Below, piece after piece: positions 26,225 through 36,714 of a stretch of 64,000 nt of DNA. Position 1 is the first letter of the stretch. The number at the start of each line of letters is the position of its first letter. The position numbers were made by a program, and so were the translations under genes. The DNA comes from Gammaproteobacteria bacterium (GTDB lineage: Bacteria; Pseudomonadota; Gammaproteobacteria; Pseudomonadales; Pseudohongiellaceae): positions 62,001 through 126,000 of the forward strand of contig JAHEGE010000001.1 in NCBI GenBank assembly GCA_024639905.1. The letters are read 5' to 3'. The notes under the pieces are model-generated. The model did not search any database and had not been told where the DNA came from. It saw nothing but the letters and a program-made list of their open reading frames with translations.

Positions 26225-26674
26225 ATGGCGAATATGACACCGAGAGGCCAACGCGTTGCGGATCAAATCCAGCGCGAACTGGCGACATTGATTCAGCTCG
26301 AGGTGAGCGACCCGCGCGTGGGTATGGTCTCGGTAACCGGCGTTGATGTGAGCCGCGACCTCGCGCACGCACGCGTGTTCGTGACAGTGTTGAACACGCC
26401 AGCGGCGAGCGATGAAGCGAACGACGCGCTGAGCAATCCCGGCGAACTCGACAAGCTCGAGGTTGAGCAAAATATTAAGGCGCTCAATCAGGCATCAGGA
26501 TTTTTGCGCACGCTGCTCGCAAAGCGTCTCGCGCTGCGTTCGGTACCCAAACTGCAGTTCCGCTACGACGCAAGTATCGAGAACGGCGCGCAGCTGTCTA
26601 GCCTCATCGACAGTGCTTTGAAGGCAGACCTTGCCCAGCACGGCGACGATCTGCCGGAAGATGACGAGAGCTAG
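26225..26674 (+). CDS. rbfA: Ribosome-binding factor A
   Basis: Late 30S maturation and cold-adaptation factor binding 16S rRNA helix 1. 149 residues with RGQRVADQIQRELATLIQLEVSDPRVGMVSVTGVDVSRDL and FLRTLLAKRLALRSVPKLQFRYD-type segments characteristic of the KH-like RbfA fold (quoted in pieces: VSDPRVGMVSVTGVDVS; LRSVPKLQFRYD). An acidic C-terminal tail (DDLPEDDES) follows. Its stop overlaps the truB start by one base, indicating coupling. Confidence 0.96.
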   Translation: MANMTPRGQRVADQIQRELATLIQLEVSDPRVGMVSVTGVDVSRDLAHARVFVTVLNTPAASDEANDALSNPGELDKLEVEQNIKALNQASGFLRTLLAKRLALRSVPKLQFRYDASIENGAQLSSLIDSALKADLAQHGDDLPEDDES

Positions 26675-27597
26675 TGGCGCGTAGAAACAACAAAGGCCGC
26701 TCAGTGCATGGCATTGTGGTGTTGGATAAGCCGCTAGGCGGCAGTTCTAACCGAGCGCTGCAACAGGTTAAACGGCTGTATAACGCGAACAAGGCAGGTC
26801 ACACCGGCGCGTTGGATCCACTAGCCACCGGCGTGTTACCTCTGTGCCTCGGCGAGGCAACCAAGGTGTCACAGTTTTTGCTGGACTCCGATAAGGCCTA
26901 TCTCGCACGCATCAAGCTCGGCGAGCGCACCGATACGGCAGACAGCGAAGGCGAGGTGATAGAGCGCGTCGAAGCCTTTGATCTCGATGAAGCCGCGGTT
27001 AAGGCTGCGCTTAAGACCTTCGAAGGTGAGATCGAACAGGTGCCGCCGATGTATTCGGCGCTTAAGAAAGACGGCCAGCCGCTGTATAAGCTGGCGCGCG
27101 AAGGCAAGACGGTGGAGCGCGAGGCGCGGCCGGTAACCATTTATTCGATCGCGCTGACGGCCTTCGATGCCGACGCACGAGAGATTGAAATCGAGGTTGA
27201 TTGCAGCAAGGGCACCTACATTCGAACGATTGCGGACGATTTGGGGCAGATTCTTGGCTGCGGAGGGCATATAATCGCGCTCCGGCGTCTGAAGGCAGGT
27301 GCGTTTACCCTCGCCGACAGCGTGACGCTAGACGCCCTCGAGGCGCTTGGTGACACTGGGTTTGCGGCACTCGATGCGCATCTAATGCCGATGGACAAGG
27401 CGATAGAGGCATTACCCGCGGTGGAGCTGACGGCCCATACCGCCGAGTTCCTCAAACATGGGCAAGCGGTGCAGGTGAATAAGCCCCCTGCCGAAGGCCT
27501 CGTGAGGCTTTACGAGGAAGGCGCGTTTATTGGCATCGGCGTCATCGACGACGATGGCAAGGTGGCGCCCAAGCGGCTGCTAGTGGCAGACGCCTAG
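26674..27597 (+). CDS. truB: tRNA pseudouridine(55) synthase
   Basis: Makes pseudouridine 55 in the T-loop of tRNAs. 307 residues with GIVVLDKPLGGSSN, the catalytic-Asp motif HTGALDPLATGVLPLCLGEATK, YLARIKLGERTDTAD, and VDCSKGTYIRTIADDLG with the conserved RTIADDLG segment. The initiation codon is GTG overlapping the rbfA stop. A C-terminal PUA-like domain follows. 217 bp without a recognisable gene precede rpsO. Confidence 0.97.
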   Translation: MARRNNKGRSVHGIVVLDKPLGGSSNRALQQVKRLYNANKAGHTGALDPLATGVLPLCLGEATKVSQFLLDSDKAYLARIKLGERTDTADSEGEVIERVEAFDLDEAAVKAALKTFEGEIEQVPPMYSALKKDGQPLYKLAREGKTVEREARPVTIYSIALTAFDADAREIEIEVDCSKGTYIRTIADDLGQILGCGGHIIALRRLKAGAFTLADSVTLDALEALGDTGFAALDAHLMPMDKAIEALPAVELTAHTAEFLKHGQAVQVNKPPAEGLVRLYEEGAFIGIGVIDDDGKVAPKRLLVADA

Positions 27598-27814
27598 CAC
27601 CTTAACCGGTTTGGGTTTAGGTGAGACAGAATTCAGAGTGCGAAGGACTGGATCTTTCCACTCGAATACGTGCATGAAGCACACAGGGAAGACCTCAGCT
27701 AACTACTAATATGCGTGGTTAGACTGATTGAAACGGATGTTGGGCCAGCAGAGCCCCGCGCGAGCGGAGACAAGGTTGGCCATTTTAAATAGCGCATATT
27801 TTTGGAGTAAGACA

Positions 27815-28084
27815 ATGGCTTTATCAGCTGAAGTAAAAGAAGGCATCATTAAGGAATACGCACAGGGCGAGGGCGACACAGGTTCACCCGAAGTCCAAGT
27901 GGCTCTTCTCACAGCGAATATCAATGAGCTGCAGGGGCACTTTAAAGAGCATATCCACGACCACCATTCGCGCCGCGGTCTCATCCGCATGGTGAACAGC
28001 CGCCGCAAGCTGCTGGACTACCTCAAGCGCAAGAGCGTTGATCGTTACTCTTCTTTGATCAAGCGCCTAGGCCTGCGTCGCTAA
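27815..28084 (+). CDS. rpsO: 30S ribosomal protein S15
   Basis: Primary 16S rRNA-binding protein of the platform. 89 residues, the standard length, with [28 protein letters not shown] core ([17 protein letters not shown]), the [12 protein letters not shown]-binding segment and [10 protein letters not shown]. The ATG at 27815 is preceded by GGAG; a longer in-frame extension to 27728 is not conserved. Autoregulation by an mRNA pseudoknot is known in E. coli; I cannot confirm it here. Confidence 0.98.
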   Translation: MALSAEVKEGIIKEYAQGEGDTGSPEVQVALLTANINELQGHFKEHIHDHHSRRGLIRMVNSRRKLLDYLKRKSVDRYSSLIKRLGLRR

Positions 28085-28112
28085 TCAGCGCCGCACGTCT
28101 GCTAGCGACCTG

Positions 28113-28150
28113 CTGCGCAGAGGGCTCACGCCCTTCTGCGCAGTTTGGTT
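28113..28150 (+). terminator. Hairpin between rpsO and pnp
   Basis: CTGCGCAG/CTGCGCAG stem extended by AGGG/CCCTT, followed by TTTGGTTT. It probably acts as a partial terminator or RNase-processing site in the rpsO-pnp transcript, as in E. coli, where such a stem also controls pnp expression. Confidence 0.65.
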
Positions 28151-28267
28151 TCTAGCGGGTCCAAAACTGCAACAAAAATGATGTAAAAGTAAGACTCAAT
28201 TAACCGGATTAACTAGCGCTGCGCCTGATGAGTTGGCCTGCGTTTTTTAAAGAAAATAGGAAAATTT

Positions 28268-30388
28268 ATGTTTAATCCAGTCGTTAAAACGTTTCAGTAT
28301 GGCAAACAAACAGTCACGCTAGAAACGGGTAAAGTCGCGCGCCAAGCTACAGGCTCGGTCATCGTGACAATGGGCAACAGCCAAGTACTCGCCACGGTCG
28401 TAGGCCGCAAGAGCGCAAACCCTGGGCAGGACTTCTTCCCGCTCACTGTGAACTACCAAGAAAAGACCTACGCGGTCGGCAAAATCCCCGGTGGCTTCTT
28501 CAAGCGTGAAGGCCGTCCTACAGAAAAAGAGACGCTCACCTCGCGCCTTATCGACCGCCCTATTCGTCCACTTTTCCCTAAGGGATTCATGAACGAAGTG
28601 CAGGTCGTGTGTACTGTGATCTCTGCAGATAAGAACGAAGACGCGGACATCGCGGCGCTAATCGGCGCCTCCGCTGCACTCTCGATCTCTGGCATTCCTT
28701 TCGCGGAGCCCATTGGCGCCGCGCGCGTTGGCTACGACGCGGAGAAGGGCTATGTCCTTAACCCGACTAACAGCGAACTCCAAGAGTCACTGCTAGACAT
28801 GGTCGTTGCCGGCACTAAGGGCGCGGTTCTGATGGTTGAATCAGAGGCCAAAGAGCTAAGCGAAGACGAAATGCTGGGCGCCGTACTGTTTGCGCATCAA
28901 GAAATGCAGGCAGTGGTTACAGCGATCGAAGAGCTCAAAGCCGAAGCGGGCAAGCCTGCTTGGGAATGGGTGCCTGCGACTGAGAACACGTCACTCAAAG
29001 ACGCGCTCGCCGAGAAATTTGGTGCGGCGATAGTTGAGGCTTACCAGATCTCAGACAAGATGCAGCGCTATGAAAAGACCGGCGCCATTCAGGCGGAAGC
29101 AGTTGCTGCTTTGGTGAATGAAGAGGCCGGCGTGTCTGCGGCTGACGTCAAAGCGGCGTTCGGCAAGCTCGAGAAGAGCACCGTGCGTAATCGCATCCTC
29201 GACGGCGCACCGCGCATCGATGGCCGCGATACGAAGACCGTTCGCGCAATCGAAGTTGAGACTGGCATTTTGCCGAAGGCTCACGGTTCGGCGTTGTTCA
29301 CACGCGGTGAAACCCAAGCGGTTGTCGTTACTACGCTAGGTGCGCTGCGCGATTCGCAGATCATCGAAGACCTAGGCGGCTCGCGTAAAGACCCGTTCAT
29401 GCTCCATTACAACTTCCCTCCCTACTCTGTAGGCGAGACCGGCTTCATGAGTGGCCCTAAGCGCCGCGAAATTGGTCACGGCCGTCTCGCGCGCCGCGGC
29501 GTTGCAGCGGTGATGCCACGCGAAGAAGACTTCCCTTACGCGATCCGCGTGGTTTCTGAAATTACAGAGTCGAACGGCTCGAGCTCAATGGCTTCGGTGT
29601 GTGGTTCAAGCCTCGCAATGATGGACGCGGGTGTGCCTCTTAAAGCACCAGTAGCCGGCATCGCGATGGGTCTGATCAAAGAAGGCGAGCGCTTCGCGGT
29701 TCTCACCGACATCCTCGGCGACGAAGATCACCTCGGCGACATGGACTTTAAAGTGGCGGGTACCGACGAAGGCGTTACTGCGCTGCAGATGGACATCAAG
29801 ATCCAAGGCATTACCGAAGAGATCATGGAGATCGCCCTGGATCAAGCCAATACGGCGCGTAAGCATATCCTCGTTGAGATGAACAAGGTGCTCGCGAAGT
29901 CACGCGACAGCGTGTCTGAGAATGCACCGTCAATGGCGATGCTGAAAATCGATCCTGATAAGATCCGCGATGTGATCGGCAAGGGTGGCGCGGTCATTCG
30001 CGGCATCACTGAGCAGACTGGCGCGTCGGTCGATATCGACGACGACGGCAACGTGCGCATCTACGGCGAAGACGCGACATCGCGTGATGCGGCAATCGAG
30101 ATGGTGAACGCGATTACTGCTGAGGCAGAAGTCGGCCGCATCTACCGCGGCAAGGTTGCGCGTATCGTCGATTTCGGTGCGTTCGTGACGATCCTGCCTG
30201 GTAAAGACGGCTTGGTGCATATCTCGCAGATCTCTGACGAGCGTGTCGAAAGCGTTGAAGACTATCTCTCCGAAGGTCAGGAAATTCTCGTTAAGTGCCT
30301 AGACCTCGATGCGCGTGGCCGCATCAAGCTAAGCATGAAAGAGATCTCTGACGAAGAGAAGCAAGAAATGGCGGAAGCCGACGCCTAA
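28268..30388 (+). CDS. pnp: Polyribonucleotide nucleotidyltransferase
   Basis: Phosphorolytic 3'-5' exoribonuclease of the degradosome. 706 residues: first RNase PH domain (about 1-210, [20 protein letters not shown] and [20 protein letters not shown]), alpha-helical linker, second RNase PH domain (about 310-545, [11 protein letters not shown] and [20 protein letters not shown]), KH domain (about 555-615, [15 protein letters not shown]) and S1 domain (about 620-690, [16 protein letters not shown]). Last gene of the translation block; a strong terminator follows. Confidence 0.98.
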   Translation: MFNPVVKTFQYGKQTVTLETGKVARQATGSVIVTMGNSQVLATVVGRKSANPGQDFFPLTVNYQEKTYAVGKIPGGFFKREGRPTEKETLTSRLIDRPIRPLFPKGFMNEVQVVCTVISADKNEDADIAALIGASAALSISGIPFAEPIGAARVGYDAEKGYVLNPTNSELQESLLDMVVAGTKGAVLMVESEAKELSEDEMLGAVLFAHQEMQAVVTAIEELKAEAGKPAWEWVPATENTSLKDALAEKFGAAIVEAYQISDKMQRYEKTGAIQAEAVAALVNEEAGVSAADVKAAFGKLEKSTVRNRILDGAPRIDGRDTKTVRAIEVETGILPKAHGSALFTRGETQAVVVTTLGALRDSQIIEDLGGSRKDPFMLHYNFPPYSVGETGFMSGPKRREIGHGRLARRGVAAVMPREEDFPYAIRVVSEITESNGSSSMASVCGSSLAMMDAGVPLKAPVAGIAMGLIKEGERFAVLTDILGDEDHLGDMDFKVAGTDEGVTALQMDIKIQGITEEIMEIALDQANTARKHILVEMNKVLAKSRDSVSENAPSMAMLKIDPDKIRDVIGKGGAVIRGITEQTGASVDIDDDGNVRIYGEDATSRDAAIEMVNAITAEAEVGRIYRGKVARIVDFGAFVTILPGKDGLVHISQISDERVESVEDYLSEGQEILVKCLDLDARGRIKLSMKEISDEEKQEMAEADA

Positions 30389-30430
30389 GGCGTGTAGGGC
30401 GGCTTAGGCCGCATCTAGCTAGTCAGAAAA

Positions 30431-30464
30431 AAGAGCTGCCGCATCGCGAGCAGCTCTTTTTTTT
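30431..30464 (+). terminator. Rho-independent terminator after pnp
   Basis: AAGAGCTG/CAGCTCTT stem with a 12-base loop partly paired, followed by eight Ts, 42 bp beyond the pnp stop. Confidence 0.93.
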
Positions 30465-30492
30465 GCTTGGCTGCTATGCCCGGCTCGTTTAG

Positions 30493-30506
30493 TTGACATA
30501 GATCAA
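30493..30506. promoter_or_regulatory. FNR/Anr-type box upstream of second copper protein
   Basis: TTGAC-N4-ATCAA, nine of ten consensus positions, 141 bp before the start at 30648 and after the pnp terminator, so it can only serve the downstream gene. A TATGTA/TGTAAT -10-like element lies at 30560-30567, about 60-70 bp further on, a distance compatible with class I activation. Confidence 0.6.
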
Positions 30507-30647
30507 GCGAAGTGAGAATCGCTCGCCACACTCACTGTGAGCCGCTAAATTCGACCGCCTATGTAATTTTGTGTCTTGACCACGCCTTATTTCGGGTCAA
30601 CAATCCAATCACCGCTAGTTAACTGATTGTTCACTATGGAGAAGACA

Positions 30648-32081
30648 ATGACTGTAAAGAATAAAATTGTCCCAGCCCTCGGTTTCGCTTTGGTATGCAG
30701 TGCCTTTGCAGGCTCCGCCGCAAGTGCCGCCGACGGGGTGACCTTCCACAAAGATATCGAGCCTATTCTGCAACGCAGCTGTCAGAACTGCCACCGCCCG
30801 GGCGGGGCGGGGCCTATGTCTTTGCTCACGTATGAAGAAGTCGCGCCCTTCGCCGGACTTATCGAATACAAGACAGGCCTGCGCGACCGCGCGGGGGCGA
30901 TGCCGCCTTGGTATATGGAAAAGAATATCGGCATACAGAATTACAAGAACGACCCCTCACTCACCGATGCCGAGCTCGAGGCGATATCCACGTGGGCACG
31001 CAGTGGCACACCCAAGGGTGACGAAGCCGATGCGCCGGCGGCGCTTGTCTTCGATGACAGCGTCAAATGGACGGCGGGGATGCCTGACCTCATTGTGACG
31101 ACCAACAGTGTCACCAAGCTGGCTGGCACGCCCGACTGGTGGGGCGAAATCGACCGCGTGCCGACAGGGCTTACTGAAGACCGCTGGGTAAAATCGGTGG
31201 AGATCGTCGAGGTAAACGATGTCGACAGCCAGCAAGGCACCGGCCGCGATACCGTGGGCGGACGCTATATTTTCCATCACATGATTTGGGGAACCGCCGA
31301 CCTCGACGAGAATGGTGAGCGCATCCCTAGCACCAACACCAGCTGGCCGGTGCACGAAGTAGGGCGCAACCCCGACGTCTTCGATCCCGACGGCGGCCGC
31401 TTGCTCAAGGCAGGCACGTACATCGTCTCAGACTCGGTGCATTTGCACTCCAATGGCAAAGACACCACCGGCCACCTCGAGATTGGCTTCCGCTTTCACG
31501 ACGAGGGCTATGAGCCCAAATATGAGCGCGTGAATGTCGGCCTCGGCAACGGCGTCGACATTTCGATCGCCGGTAATCAGAAGGATCAGGAGCTGCACGC
31601 GTACTCGGTGCTGCAACAGCACACCAAGATCATTACCTTCGAGCCTCATCTGCACGCCCCGGGCGAGCGCATGTGCCTCGAGGCGATCTGGGGCTATACC
31701 ATCGAGACGCTGTCCTGTGTGGGCTACGACCACAACTGGGTTCGCGGCTATGGCTACGCCGATACCGCGATGCCACTCCTGCCCAAGGGCACGATCCTGC
31801 ACATCGTCGGCTACATGAACAATACCGACAGCAACCCCAATATTCCCGATCCGCGCAACTGGCAGGGCTCGGGTAATCGTTCGGTGACTAATATGTTCAT
31901 CGACTTGGGCATGCGCGTCTCGATGAACGACGAGCAGTTTCATGCAGAAATGGCGAAGCGCCGAGATGATCTTAATCTCGGTCCCAACGATCATGTGATA
32001 GGATGCCCGCTGTGCTCTGCGCCGCTAGTTGCGCCTATCGCGCAGGCCAGAGATGCAGAGCCCAGTAGAGCGGCAGATTAA
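30648..32081 (+). CDS. Exported cytochrome c / PHM-like copper protein, second paralogue
   Basis: About 477 residues with a signal peptide (ending AASAAD) and a haem site CQNCH (near residue 45), then a domain related to that of the protein at 7762. Histidine motifs are FHHMIWG, VHLHSNG and EPHLHAPGERM (the HxH CuM pair). At the place where PHM has its Met ligand (DEMCN) this protein reads SVTNMFIDL, so the Met may be missing or shifted. The ATG at 30648 has GGAG six bases upstream. It probably forms an operon with the secreted protein at 32147. An FNR-type box lies upstream. Substrate unknown. Confidence 0.8.
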   Translation: MTVKNKIVPALGFALVCSAFAGSAASAADGVTFHKDIEPILQRSCQNCHRPGGAGPMSLLTYEEVAPFAGLIEYKTGLRDRAGAMPPWYMEKNIGIQNYKNDPSLTDAELEAISTWARSGTPKGDEADAPAALVFDDSVKWTAGMPDLIVTTNSVTKLAGTPDWWGEIDRVPTGLTEDRWVKSVEIVEVNDVDSQQGTGRDTVGGRYIFHHMIWGTADLDENGERIPSTNTSWPVHEVGRNPDVFDPDGGRLLKAGTYIVSDSVHLHSNGKDTTGHLEIGFRFHDEGYEPKYERVNVGLGNGVDISIAGNQKDQELHAYSVLQQHTKIITFEPHLHAPGERMCLEAIWGYTIETLSCVGYDHNWVRGYGYADTAMPLLPKGTILHIVGYMNNTDSNPNIPDPRNWQGSGNRSVTNMFIDLGMRVSMNDEQFHAEMAKRRDDLNLGPNDHVIGCPLCSAPLVAPIAQARDAEPSRAAD

Positions 32082-32146
32082 TCGCTTATTAGCTAGTAGG
32101 CTCGACGCCACAAGAAAAGACCTAACGAGAGAAACGGAGAGAACTC

Positions 32147-33139
32147 ATGCAGTATCACACCCCTTTGACGATCCGCACGCGGCTCGCAACCCTGGCGCTA
32201 GCCGCTTTTATGGCGCTGAGCTTTACGCAGGTTGCTAGCGCGAATAGTTTTACGCGCGGACAACATATTGAACCCGCCTATGAAGGTTGGCGCCCTAACG
32301 AAGACGGCACGTTCAGCTTTATGTTTGGCTACCAGAACGAAAACTGGGAAGAAGAGCCTAACGTCGAAATCGGCCCTGAAAACATGTTCTCGCCCGGCGA
32401 AGCTGATCGTGGCCAGCCCACACACTTCCTCCCGCGCCGCAATCGCTTCACCTTCGAGGTGCAAGTGCCTGCAGATTGGGGTGATCGCGAGCTTGTCTGG
32501 ACACTGAAGGTCAACGGTGTCGAGCGAAAAGCGTACGCAACACTCAAGGCTGACTACCAAGTCGATAATATTGTTATTGCCTCAGAAACGGGTTCACTCG
32601 GCGCGGGCACGAGCAGTCCCGAGTCGCGCTCGAACGTGCCGCCAGTTGTGACTGTGCAAGGGGATGACATCCGCACTGTGCGCGTTGGTGAGTCAATGAA
32701 TCTGAAGACCCTCGTCGCCGACGATGGTTTGCCGACTCCGGATAACGTGCTAGACGACGCACGTGAGTTTGCTGAGTTCGCGGGTGGCCCACTTGCCGCA
32801 GCGCTCGTGAACGCTGATAACGTCTACCAGCGTCGCCTAATGAGCCCGCCTACGCGCGTGACAGTAGGCAAGGTGAACGGACTCTATCTCTCATGGAACG
32901 TCTACCGCGGTGCCGGCAAAGTCACTTTCGATCCGCCAATGCCGAAAGTGTGGGAAGACACGCGCACCAGCGCTAACTCACCTTGGGGCGCGCTATGGAC
33001 GCCTCCGCCGATCCCTGAAGACGGCATCTACGATGTGAACGTGACCTTCGAAGAGCCGGGTACTTATGTGCTGTGGGGCCGCGCAGATGACGGTGGTCTG
33101 TACCACGATGGCTACGTGACGGTTAACGTCACTGAGTAA
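32147..33139 (+). CDS. Secreted protein of unknown function, partner of the copper protein
   Basis: 330 residues with a signal peptide (about 1-28, FTQVASANS). Two beta-rich parts are visible: residues about 30-135 with YEGWRPNEDGTFSFMFGYQNEN and WTLKVNGVERKAYATLKADYQ, and a C-terminal portion ending EPGTYVLWGRADDGGLYHDGYVTVNV, which looks immunoglobulin-like. No catalytic motif recognised. It begins 65 bp after the copper protein and ends at a short palindrome and terminator, so the two are likely co-transcribed. It could be a scaffold, substrate-binding or copper-handling partner; this is inference. Confidence 0.7.
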   Translation: MQYHTPLTIRTRLATLALAAFMALSFTQVASANSFTRGQHIEPAYEGWRPNEDGTFSFMFGYQNENWEEEPNVEIGPENMFSPGEADRGQPTHFLPRRNRFTFEVQVPADWGDRELVWTLKVNGVERKAYATLKADYQVDNIVIASETGSLGAGTSSPESRSNVPPVVTVQGDDIRTVRVGESMNLKTLVADDGLPTPDNVLDDAREFAEFAGGPLAAALVNADNVYQRRLMSPPTRVTVGKVNGLYLSWNVYRGAGKVTFDPPMPKVWEDTRTSANSPWGALWTPPPIPEDGIYDVNVTFEEPGTYVLWGRADDGGLYHDGYVTVNVTE

Positions 33140-33160
33140 AAGGGGTCTGACCCCTTTTAC
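33136..33160. repeat. Short palindrome, GGGGTCTGACCCC type
   Basis: Perfect 11-nt arms GTAAAAGGGGT/ACCCCTTTTAC around CTG. It overlaps the stop codon of the preceding gene (TAA at 33137-33139). Another palindrome with the same layout lies at 33254. This is a second REP-like family, different from the arms at 5394. Confidence 0.8.
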
Positions 33161-33191
33161 CTTTTGGATTGGGAGCTCCCGATCGGTGTCT

Positions 33192-33226
33192 AGGCCTCGA
33201 TGAGATCATCGGGGCCTTTCGCTTTT
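33192..33226. terminator. Bidirectional terminator between secreted protein and icmF
   Basis: Twelve-bp stem AGGCCTCGATGA/TCATCGGGGCCT (one wobble) with a two-base loop, followed by TTTCGCTTTT. It separates two convergent genes. Confidence 0.8.
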
Positions 33227-33253
33227 CTGGGGGGTAAGAAAAAGTGACTGTTT

Positions 33254-33278
33254 GCAAAAGGGGGCTGCCCCCTTTTAC
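33254..33278. repeat. Short palindrome, second copy
   Basis: AAAAGGGGGC/GCCCCCTTTT arms around T, 10 bp before the icmF stop. With the copy at 33136 it brackets the terminator between the convergent genes. The core base composition differs (GGGGGCTGCCCCC versus GGGGTCTGACCCC). Confidence 0.75.
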
Positions 33279-33287
33279 ATAACTTCT

Positions 33288-36200
33288 TTACATACTGCGC
33301 CGATACTGGCCGCCTACCTCGAAGAAGGTCTCGGTGATCTGCCCTAGCGAGCAGACGCGGACGGCGTTCATCAGTTCTGCAAACACATTCTCATCGTTGA
33401 TGGCAGCGTCGCGCAGGCGTTGGAGCGCGGCCTCGGACTCACCAGCATGCCGCGCCTTGAAATCATTCAAACGCGCGATCTGGCTTTCCTTCTCTTCGGT
33501 AGTCGATCGTGCGAGTTCGATCTCGAGCTCGGCTTCAGGCTCGTCGCTGAGGAAAGTATTCACGCCGATTAGCGGCAGACTGCCGTCGTGCTTGCGGTGT
33601 TCGTAAAGCATCGATTCGTCTTGAATCTTGCCGCGCTGGTAGCCGGTTTCCATCGCCCCCAATACGCCACCACGCTCAGAGATCGCCTCGAATTCCTTGA
33701 GCACAGCCTCTTCGACTAAATCGGTGAGTTCTTCGATGATGAAAGAACCCTGATTCGAATTCTCGTTGACCGCCAAGCCCCACTCTTTGTTGATGATGAG
33801 CTGAATCGCCATCGCGCGGCGCACGCTTTCCTCGGTAGGCGTGGTAATCGCCTCGTCGTAGGCATTGGTATGTAGGGAGTTGCAGTTGTCGTAGATCGCG
33901 ATGAGAGCCTGCAAGGTTGTACGGATGTCGTTGAATGACATCTCTTGTGCATGCAGCGAGCGGCCACTGGTTTGAATGTGGTATTTTAGTTTTTGGCTGC
34001 GCTCGTTAGCGCCGTAGCGGAAACGCATCGCAGTGGCCCAGATGCGGCGAGCAACTCGGCCTAGCACCGTGTACTCGGGATCCATGCCGTTAGAGAAGAA
34101 GAACGACAGGTTGTGGGCGAAATCGTCTACCTGCATGCCGCGCGCGAGATACGCCTCGACGAAGGTGAATCCATTCGATAGCGTGAACGCGAGTTGACTG
34201 ATCGGATTCGCGCCTGCCTCGGCGATGTGATAACCGGAAATCGACACCGAATAGAAATTGCGCACGCGGTTCTGCGTGAAGTAGGCCTGAATGTCGCCCA
34301 TGACTTTGAGGCTAAACTCGGTGGAGAAAATGCAGGTGTTTTGGCCTTGGTCTTCCTTGAGAATATCTGCTTGCACCGTGCCGCGGACGGTTTCGAGAGT
34401 CTGCGCGCGAATCGCCATTTCCTCTTCCGGGTTCGCTTCACGCGCGTTGTCTGCTGTGAATACCGCGAGCTGCTGATCTATTGCCGCATTCATATACATC
34501 GCGAGGATCGTCGGCGCAGGGCCGTTAATTGTCATCGAGACCGACGTGCTCGGCGCGCAAAGGTCGAAGCCTGCGTACAGCTCTTTGATGTCGTCGAGCG
34601 TGGCGATCGAAACGCCGGAGTTACCCACCTTGCCGTAGATATCAGGCTGATGGTCGGGATCGAAGCCATAGAGCGTCACAGAGTCGAAGGCGGTGCTTAG
34701 GCGCTTCGCCTCTGCGTGTTCCGACAGCTGCTTGAAGCGACGGTTGGTGCGGAAGGCATCGCCTTCGCCGGCGAACATGCGTGTTGGGTCTTCAGACTCA
34801 CGCTTAAACGGGAAGACACCTGCAGTGAATGGGAAGTGGCCGGGCAGGTTCTCGCGCATTAGCCAGCTGAGCAGGTCGCCGTGGTCGCTAAACGTCGGCA
34901 GTGCCACGCGTGAAATCTTGGTCCCGGAGAGTGTCGTTCGCGTAAGCGCAGTGCGCAGTTCTTTGTCGCGCACCTTAACGACGAGCTCGTCTCCGGAGTA
35001 GTCTTCCTTCACTTGTACCCAGCCGTTCAGTAGCTTGTTCGCCTCACCATCGATCGCCTCGTCGCGTGCGCTGATAAGCGAGTCTATGGCGTTGGCGTCG
35101 GCGTCTTCGGCAAGTAGCATGGCCTTGCTCGCTCGCAACTGCTGACGCTCGCGCGCGAGCTGTGCCTGTTCCATCACGCGGGCATGATAGCCGCGAACCT
35201 GTTCGGCAATCTCAGCAAGATAGCGCTGGTTCTGCGCGGGAATAATCACGGTGCGCTGTGACGAGGTCTTGTTCGTTGCCGGCGCTAGGCGCGAGTCATA
35301 GTTTGGCAAGCCGCGGTCGCGCAGGACCGCAACGAGCGCCTGATACAGCGCGGTGATGCCGTCATCGTTGAATTTCGAGGCTATCGTGCCGTACACAGGC
35401 ATCGCGTCGGGCATCACGCTAAACGCCTCTCGATTACGCTGTACTTGTTTGCACACATCGCGCAGCGCATCCTCGCTGCCTTTGCGATCGAATTTATTGA
35501 TCGCGAAGACATCCGCGTAGTCGAGCATGTCGATTTTTTCGAGCTGACTCGCCGCGCCAAACTCAGGCGTCATGACATAAAGTGAGGCATCGACGAAAGG
35601 CACAATGCCCGCGTCGCCCTGCCCGATACCTGGCGTCTCGACGATGATTAGGTCGAAGCCGCCGAGCTTGAGCGCGTCGATGAGGTTTTGAAGCCGGGCG
35701 GGAATCTCCATCGCCGCATCGCGAGTCGCGACCGAACGCATGTAAATATTGGGGTGGCTGATCGCGTTCATACGGATGCGGTCACCAAGCAGGGCGCCGC
35801 CGGTCTTGCGGCGCGTCGGATCTATAGCGAGTACCGCTATCTTAAGCGTGTCGTCCGCGTCCTGACGGAAGCGGCGAATAATCTCATCTGTCGTTGACGA
35901 CTTGCCGGCTCCGCCGGTACCTGTGATGCCGAGCACGGGCGTGGCGCTGGCAGCGGCACGTTCCGACAGCGTCTCGAGGTCGACGTCCGCATAGCCGTCG
36001 TTCTGTATGGCTGTGAGTGCGCGGGTGAGAGAGAGTCGATCATCCGCTGCGAGTGAGTCTAAGGCCGGCGGCGCGGGGCGGTCGTCGGCTGCACGGCACT
36101 TAGCCAGCATGTCGTCGATCATTCCCTGTAGGCCTATCGCCTGACCGTCCGCAGGCGAGTACAACCTAGTCACGCCGTACTCATGCAATTCTTCGATTTC

Positions 36201-36512
36201 CGCAGGGATGATAACGCCGCCGCCACCGCCAAAAATCTTAATATGGCCTGCGCCCAGTTCGCGCAGCTTGTCGACGAGATACTTGAAGTACTCGATATGC
36301 CCGCCTTGATAGGAGCTAATCGCTATCGCGTCTGCGTCCTCCTGCACGGCGGCTTCAACGATCTCTTGCACCGAGCGGTTATGGGCGAGGTGTATCACCT
36401 CCGCGCCGCTGGCCTGCAGGATGCGGCGCATAATGTTGATAGCGGCGTCGTGGCCATCGAATAAGCTCGCGGCGGTGACGAAGCGGAGGGGGAGTTGGGA
36501 TGCGGCGCTCAT
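33288..36512 (-). CDS. icmF: Fused isobutyryl-CoA mutase
   Basis: Adenosylcobalamin enzyme that interconverts isobutyryl-CoA and n-butyryl-CoA (or similar acyl-CoAs), with its own G-protein chaperone. 1,074 residues: B12-binding domain at about 1-135 with DGHD at 19-22 supplying the lower-ligand His; MeaI-type GTPase with P-loop [10 protein letters not shown] at about 198-207 and ETPGIGQGD; mutase barrel from about 520 with [20 protein letters not shown] and [12 protein letters not shown]. The icmF order and length are normal. It suggests branched-chain or valine-derived acyl-CoA metabolism. No cobalamin riboswitch is evident in the 202-bp upstream gap shared with the divergent PHP gene. Confidence 0.96.
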   Translation of the reverse strand: MSAASQLPLRFVTAASLFDGHDAAINIMRRILQASGAEVIHLAHNRSVQEIVEAAVQEDADAIAISSYQGGHIEYFKYLVDKLRELGAGHIKIFGGGGGVIIPAEIEELHEYGVTRLYSPADGQAIGLQGMIDDMLAKCRAADDRPAPPALDSLAADDRLSLTRALTAIQNDGYADVDLETLSERAAASATPVLGITGTGGAGKSSTTDEIIRRFRQDADDTLKIAVLAIDPTRRKTGGALLGDRIRMNAISHPNIYMRSVATRDAAMEIPARLQNLIDALKLGGFDLIIVETPGIGQGDAGIVPFVDASLYVMTPEFGAASQLEKIDMLDYADVFAINKFDRKGSEDALRDVCKQVQRNREAFSVMPDAMPVYGTIASKFNDDGITALYQALVAVLRDRGLPNYDSRLAPATNKTSSQRTVIIPAQNQRYLAEIAEQVRGYHARVMEQAQLARERQQLRASKAMLLAEDADANAIDSLISARDEAIDGEANKLLNGWVQVKEDYSGDELVVKVRDKELRTALTRTTLSGTKISRVALPTFSDHGDLLSWLMRENLPGHFPFTAGVFPFKRESEDPTRMFAGEGDAFRTNRRFKQLSEHAEAKRLSTAFDSVTLYGFDPDHQPDIYGKVGNSGVSIATLDDIKELYAGFDLCAPSTSVSMTINGPAPTILAMYMNAAIDQQLAVFTADNAREANPEEEMAIRAQTLETVRGTVQADILKEDQGQNTCIFSTEFSLKVMGDIQAYFTQNRVRNFYSVSISGYHIAEAGANPISQLAFTLSNGFTFVEAYLARGMQVDDFAHNLSFFFSNGMDPEYTVLGRVARRIWATAMRFRYGANERSQKLKYHIQTSGRSLHAQEMSFNDIRTTLQALIAIYDNCNSLHTNAYDEAITTPTEESVRRAMAIQLIINKEWGLAVNENSNQGSFIIEELTDLVEEAVLKEFEAISERGGVLGAMETGYQRGKIQDESMLYEHRKHDGSLPLIGVNTFLSDEPEAELEIELARSTTEEKESQIARLNDFKARHAGESEAALQRLRDAAINDENVFAELMNAVRVCSLGQITETFFEVGGQYRRSM

Positions 36513-36714
36513 TGTGTTCTCTCTATTCTCTATTTATCGCGACTATTTTTAGATTGCCCGAGTTTAGCTGATTCTGGGCGGCGGGGCATCTAAGGCGAGG
36601 GTAATTGGGCCCCAATAGGCCGGCAGGCTAGTACGCGTTGTCATACCCTCGTAAACTGACTAAATTAACGTGTGTTCATCCCAATTTCGGTTCACCTAAA
36701 CCACGGACTCAATC

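Noticed and set aside
36513-36714. Cobalamin riboswitch upstream of icmF
   Set aside because: The gap is short and I see neither the conserved B12-box nor the expected multi-stem layout.
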